Below are positions 59,701 to 64,000 of a stretch of DNA of 64,000 nt, piece after piece. The translations under genes and the position numbers were made by a program. The stretch's first letter is position 1. Each line of letters starts with the position of its first letter. This stretch comes from Protonemura montana (lineage: Eukaryota; Arthropoda; Insecta; Plecoptera; Nemouridae). The notes below the pieces were generated by a model, which saw only the letters and a program-made list of their open reading frames with translations, ran no database searches and was not told where the DNA came from. The DNA is taken from positions 26,498,651 through 26,562,650 of the forward strand of contig OX387603.1 in NCBI GenBank assembly GCA_947568835.1, in the 5' to 3' direction.

Positions 59701-60537
59701 AACGACTACAATCACCAGACGCGATGGAAGAGCACGGCTCGGACCTCGCTCGCTCGTTGCCCATAGCAACCGAAGTTAGCGACGGCAGGAGACACACGCG
59801 CTTTCCCTCAGCCACATTAATAATAGGAGCGACGCCACGTGAAGTCGGCGTCCTTGGCGTCGCCGCGGGGAGGAGAATAAATGGGATGGAATCAGCGCGC
59901 GTGGTGGGCGAGCGACAAACTACGCGCCTCCAGTGGGGAAACCTGCAGCGATGAGCAGGACGAGGACGTGCGTTGGGCAAAGTGACGGTGAAAGTGACCG
60001 ATACGGGAAAGGTGCACGTACGGCGCTGGAGTTACGGAGATACGGCCATGCCAGCCAAATCAGGACGCGTTCATTATGTTTAGAAGTAAACATAAGAAGG
60101 TGGAGACGCAAAAAACGGAAGTCGTTGATTCGAAACGATTGTGCCAACAGGGTCCGTGTGAGCGACCTGGCAGCGTCGGACGGCGCCGCGACGTCCGACG
60201 CTAACGAAGCCGGCACGTGCCGGACGACGACGTCGGTCGCCGCTAATTGCAGGGATTCTGCTCCCGACTTCGTTACTTCGGTGGAAAGAGCGCACGAAAA
60301 AGTTATCAGAGCGGTTACGCCGGCCTCACTTCCCGTCGCAGAACTCGGTTATCCAGGATGTTTCCACGAGCTACGTGCTCGCCTTCGCTGCGGCGTTTGA
60401 TAAGTGCCTTCGCGGGGGCCGTGCTTTGGAGACGCCGCGGCGTTGGCAGCACTGCGCCACTCAAATCGCCGCGTGGATTCCGCTCGAGCGTCAGCCGAGA
60501 AGCGGACGAGCCGTGTTGTGATCGTGGCAAACTACGT

Positions 60538-60982
60538 ATTATTATTATTATTTGTGGTGTTTAACGACGCACTGTTTTGACAACGAGCCCGGCGGCACTG
60601 GTCTAATGGCGTCGGTGAATGAGTGGATGATGATGAGAATGATGATGAACCTAACCTAGTCTAGAAGGGAGGAGGGGAAACCCGGTGTCGTCACGTAGCC
60701 TACTCCTGTCGAAGAGCACCAAGGGGACCACCGGCTTAACATCCCTTCCAAAGGACGGTACAACTCGAACAGCAGGATTCCTCCACAAATCCATGCTGTC
60801 GAGAGGTTGATAAGCAAGGCGAATGAAGTTGCTGTACTAACTTTCATCCCTCCAACCTCTCTTCCGAACAGAACTGGTCATGTGTATAATGGTCACCCAT
60901 TCAATACCTGACCCAGCGCAGTGTTGCTTAACTTCGGTGATCTCACGAGAACCGGAGTTTGCAACACGCCAAACCGTTCGGT
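60538..60982 (-). mobile_element. Full-length 5S-rRNA-derived SINE
   Basis: 11-bp target-site duplications GCAAACTACGT (60527-60537 and 60983-60993) flank it. It has the same order as the 53.4-kb copy but in reverse orientation, ending with the intact 5S-like head. Confidence 0.88.
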
Positions 60983-60993
60983 GCAAACTACGT

Positions 60994-63900
60994 CACGGGA
61001 CGAAACGTCAGCTAGTTGTTTGCTGAAGATCTCAGGTAAAGCAGAGGTTTAGTAAGCTTGGATCGGGAACAACTTCTTCTCAGATAATCTCCTCCCCCTC
61101 CCAACCCTTCCCGGCGATCGAGTATGCCAAGCAAACACTAGTAAGGCGCACACTCTCGACGAGGTCTTCTTTTATTTTCGACGTCACGTCGACGTCGTTA
61201 GCGCAAACGAGGGCCAATTTTTCACAAGCGAGAAAAAAAAAAGGAGAGGTGCTGCGCCTGGTGGATCGCCTTCAGCCCAGCATTTGCCTGCGAGTCTTTA
61301 TCGTCGGCCATTTGTCGGGATTTGCGATCTACCTGCCGACGCCGGCCGAGTAGCACTTAGCGCCGGACTTTGATTATGGCCGGGCGCATAGGGACCGCGC
61401 CAAGGTCTGTGACGGGCACCGAGGGGCCCACACTGCGCTCGGGGTTCAGCAAAGTCATCGAGGGTGTAACGCGACCGACAACCCCCTCCTCCCCCCGCCG
61501 CGACAGAAATATGAATAGCGCGCCGTCGTCGGGAGATTTCCCTGGCGACGTCGCGTGAAAGGCGGCTCGGGTCGCCGTCGACGCTTGACTTACGGCGGTC
61601 GGGACTCGATCGAATGGCGCGAGGCGACGCCATAGGAGCGTGACGACTGTTAGCGTCCGAGCTTTTGATCTTTCATTAAATTTGAGACTTTGGAACTTTA
61701 CGCCGCCGGCAAAAGTTCGATTTAATGCTTTTAGCGACTTGAGAAGTGGGCCGCCCTTTCCCGGTAGCATTCGTAGGGTTTGACGATCGCCCGCCGGGGC
61801 GCTGGGGGCAGCGAGAGCCTTGTCCTGAAAAAACCTGCGCAGCGACACCTGCGCAAGCACGATCTCAACAAGTTTACATTTCGTTATCACACGAAGAAAG
61901 GCGCTGATTTGAGACAGGAATGAAGGGTGCCGTGACGTCACACGCGTGCGTGCCGTCAGATGCCGCGTGCACGACGTCTCCTGTCAGAACTTGACGGCTA
62001 CCTCGTCCAACCCCCAGGGCCGGGGCGCTATGAGCGTGGAGTCAACAACATTCCCCCTGGGGGGCAGAAGCAAAGGCCGTGATGTGTTGCCCTGCATGAA
62101 GGCGTCAGTGCACCTGGGACCCCCACGAATTTAGAGATACGGTCAGGCGGTGTTTCATGCACCGAGATGCTCTAGGTCGTGTGAGTTGCCCGCAAACCCA
62201 ACGCACGCTACAGGGACGCCGTCATCTCCCCTCGGGTAATTACAAGTGATTACAAAGTGCACTCTGAAAACAACCTTTGCTTCTTCATGGCAGGGGGGGG
62301 GGGGGGCGCCTGCGATGCGTGAACAACATCGCCTTGGCCGGCTCGGCGAACAAAGTGTAAGTCGCATGCGGTCGTGATACGATCTAACCGTCCTGAGATG
62401 CTGTCGGCACGCTGCAATGATAGCGATCAACGTTGGGTCCCGCTCGTTCTGTGCCGTCTTCCTGCCAATCCCGTCCCGTGCCATTCCGTCCGAGACAATG
62501 TGATCAATGTTGCAGCATCCAGCATCGTTCGTTATTCATATCAAATGGCACCAGCTGCAGGGTCGGGTTGAAAACTTCGCTGTACCCAGAAGATCGCATT
62601 CCATGAATCCAAGCAATAAACCACGGCCCGAACCAACACCTAGGCATTTCCTAGGCAGCAAATTAGCACAATGACGACCTACCTGCTCGTGATTTACACG
62701 CAATTAGCTTGTACTGCCGTGGTACGCACGTACACAGGTAGAGTATAGGTAGACAGGATTTTATATGAAACTCAGTACAGGTACAGCAGCCCTCGCAGGC
62801 TTTTATGATATCGGGCTCCAGGTAATAAATAATCGGCTGCGCTAAATGATGATTATTCCCTGGCCAGTAATTAGCAGTATGTGGTGTACACCTCCACGAC
62901 CGTCGAGGCAGTCTATAGCCGTTGGGTAATAGGGACAACGTGTTCAAATTCCAGCCTATCACCTGCACAGAGCCGGTGGGCAGGGCGATACAGGGGTTCG
63001 TGGCAGCTAACGCTGGCGATGTTGCGAGGGCACCGACAGCTTCTCAGCTCTCGGGGGGGAGGTGGGGGCGGCAAACTTTGAGAACACCGCAAAACTTGTT
63101 TGCAACGCAATCAAATGAATGGCTTAATCTCGGCCCTAGCCGCGTTCAGGGATGGGGGGAAAAGGGGACGCCTCCCCCCTCTCATCGCAAGATCTGTCCC
63201 TATACCCGGGAAAACACGAAGACGACGACGATCACGTCGCAAACTGGCCGGGAAGAAACCGCCGACGATCGAGGCAAGAAATCGCGAAACAATCTCGCAC
63301 CGCGTTCTAGCCGGTTATCGTTTCGCACGAAGTCTGCGCTCGGTCCGGGTTTGAATCCTCTTGGCGGACTCCCGCGACGGCCGCGATACGTGATCGGGGT
63401 TCGGCGCCTCGCCTCGCCTCGCGGTCCGCATACTGATGCCGAGGACCGCACGCGGCCATCGGACAAACCGAGCCACCGAGAGGCGTTTCTCAGCCAAGGA
63501 TCTGGGTATACGGCATTTGCTGGTAGGGCTTTGAATCGCAAGCCCGCGAATTGACCCGTGGCTTATACCCAAACATAAAAGTCGGCGACGGAGATCCGTG
63601 TCAATGTTGCATACCATCGCAAGAACGCATGTACCCAGAAGCAACTTCTAGCTTCTTGCAGTAATGTACTCCTAACTGATTTCCTGCGGACAACACTTTT
63701 AGATGGTGTTTGACAGTTTTCGCTTCGGTGGTAAACATTCTTCAGAGCGTCGTGCGCCGACGGTGGGTGTCCAGCAAGCAGTGACGGGACACGCCACGAC
63801 GCCGACACTGACAAGAGAGTTGACTGACGACAACAGCCGTCGCGGTGACCACCTCTAGGTCAGTTCCTGAAGGAGTCGCCCAACCGAACGTGGCACAAGG

Positions 63901-64000
63901 GATCCGACATGACGTGAGTCTGTTTGATGTGTAAGTCAAGGCAAATGCTGCGAGACATTTAGACCAATTGTAGGCAAACAAGGACGACCCAGGACCTGTC
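60994..64000. other. GC/CpG-rich right end, no gene recognised
   Basis: Long overlapping frames on both strands, such as 61357-61941 on the minus strand, lack domains or splice structure. A 14-G run lies near 62293. Confidence 0.4.

Noticed and set aside
61357-61941. 194-codon minus-strand frame
   Set aside because: GC-rich DNA has few stops; no domain, no conserved block and no splice sites that extend it.

Overview
The window reads as a stretch of a large, repeat-rich animal genome, most likely an arthropod. Three spliced protein genes carry canonical GT..AG introns. One of them has a TATA box about 30 bp upstream of a TCAGTT initiator, which is the typical arthropod core promoter. Its product matches the Fer2-type bHLH family, and the liprin exons have arthropod-style sequence. 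I cannot name the species. There is no sign of bacterial or viral genome organisation.

Layout. Positions 1-3030 are non-coding flank with a 35-G run and two CACGTG boxes. A five-exon bHLH transcription factor gene (Fer2-like, + strand) runs 3196-6612. A 7-kb minisatellite of 11-bp units fills about 7301-14251. After unassigned DNA, a two-exon TPBG/5T4/Waif1-like LRR membrane protein gene (+ strand) lies at 17127-18559. A CCAAT-box array at 20961-21285 sits just past the end of a convergently oriented liprin-alpha gene. The liprin gene (- strand) occupies 21324-47220 with 21 visible coding exons. They join in phase without a stop into a 1109-residue partial protein that lacks only the N-terminal start. 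Its introns hold SINEs, a foldback repeat, a 21-bp minisatellite and an 86-bp tandem repeat. From about 47.3 kb to the end I see no intact gene: a stop-containing coding relic at 48.7-49.0 kb, GC/CpG-rich stretches, several 5S-rRNA-headed SINEs, and a 17-bp minisatellite at 57.3-58.5 kb.

The genes do not form a functional module. Fer2-like is a nuclear transcription factor, the LRR protein is a surface protein related to Wnt modulators, and liprin-alpha is a presynaptic active-zone scaffold. The most unusual content is repetitive: (1) a tRNA-derived SINE family in which three of four near-complete copies have an inverted 5' half, each with its own junction; (2) a 5S-derived SINE family with one copy carrying a triplicated promoter head; (3) seven exact CTGATTGGYY Y-boxes at 40-41 bp spacing; (4) a minisatellite with higher-order duplication. 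No clearly new biological system was found; these are the best leads.
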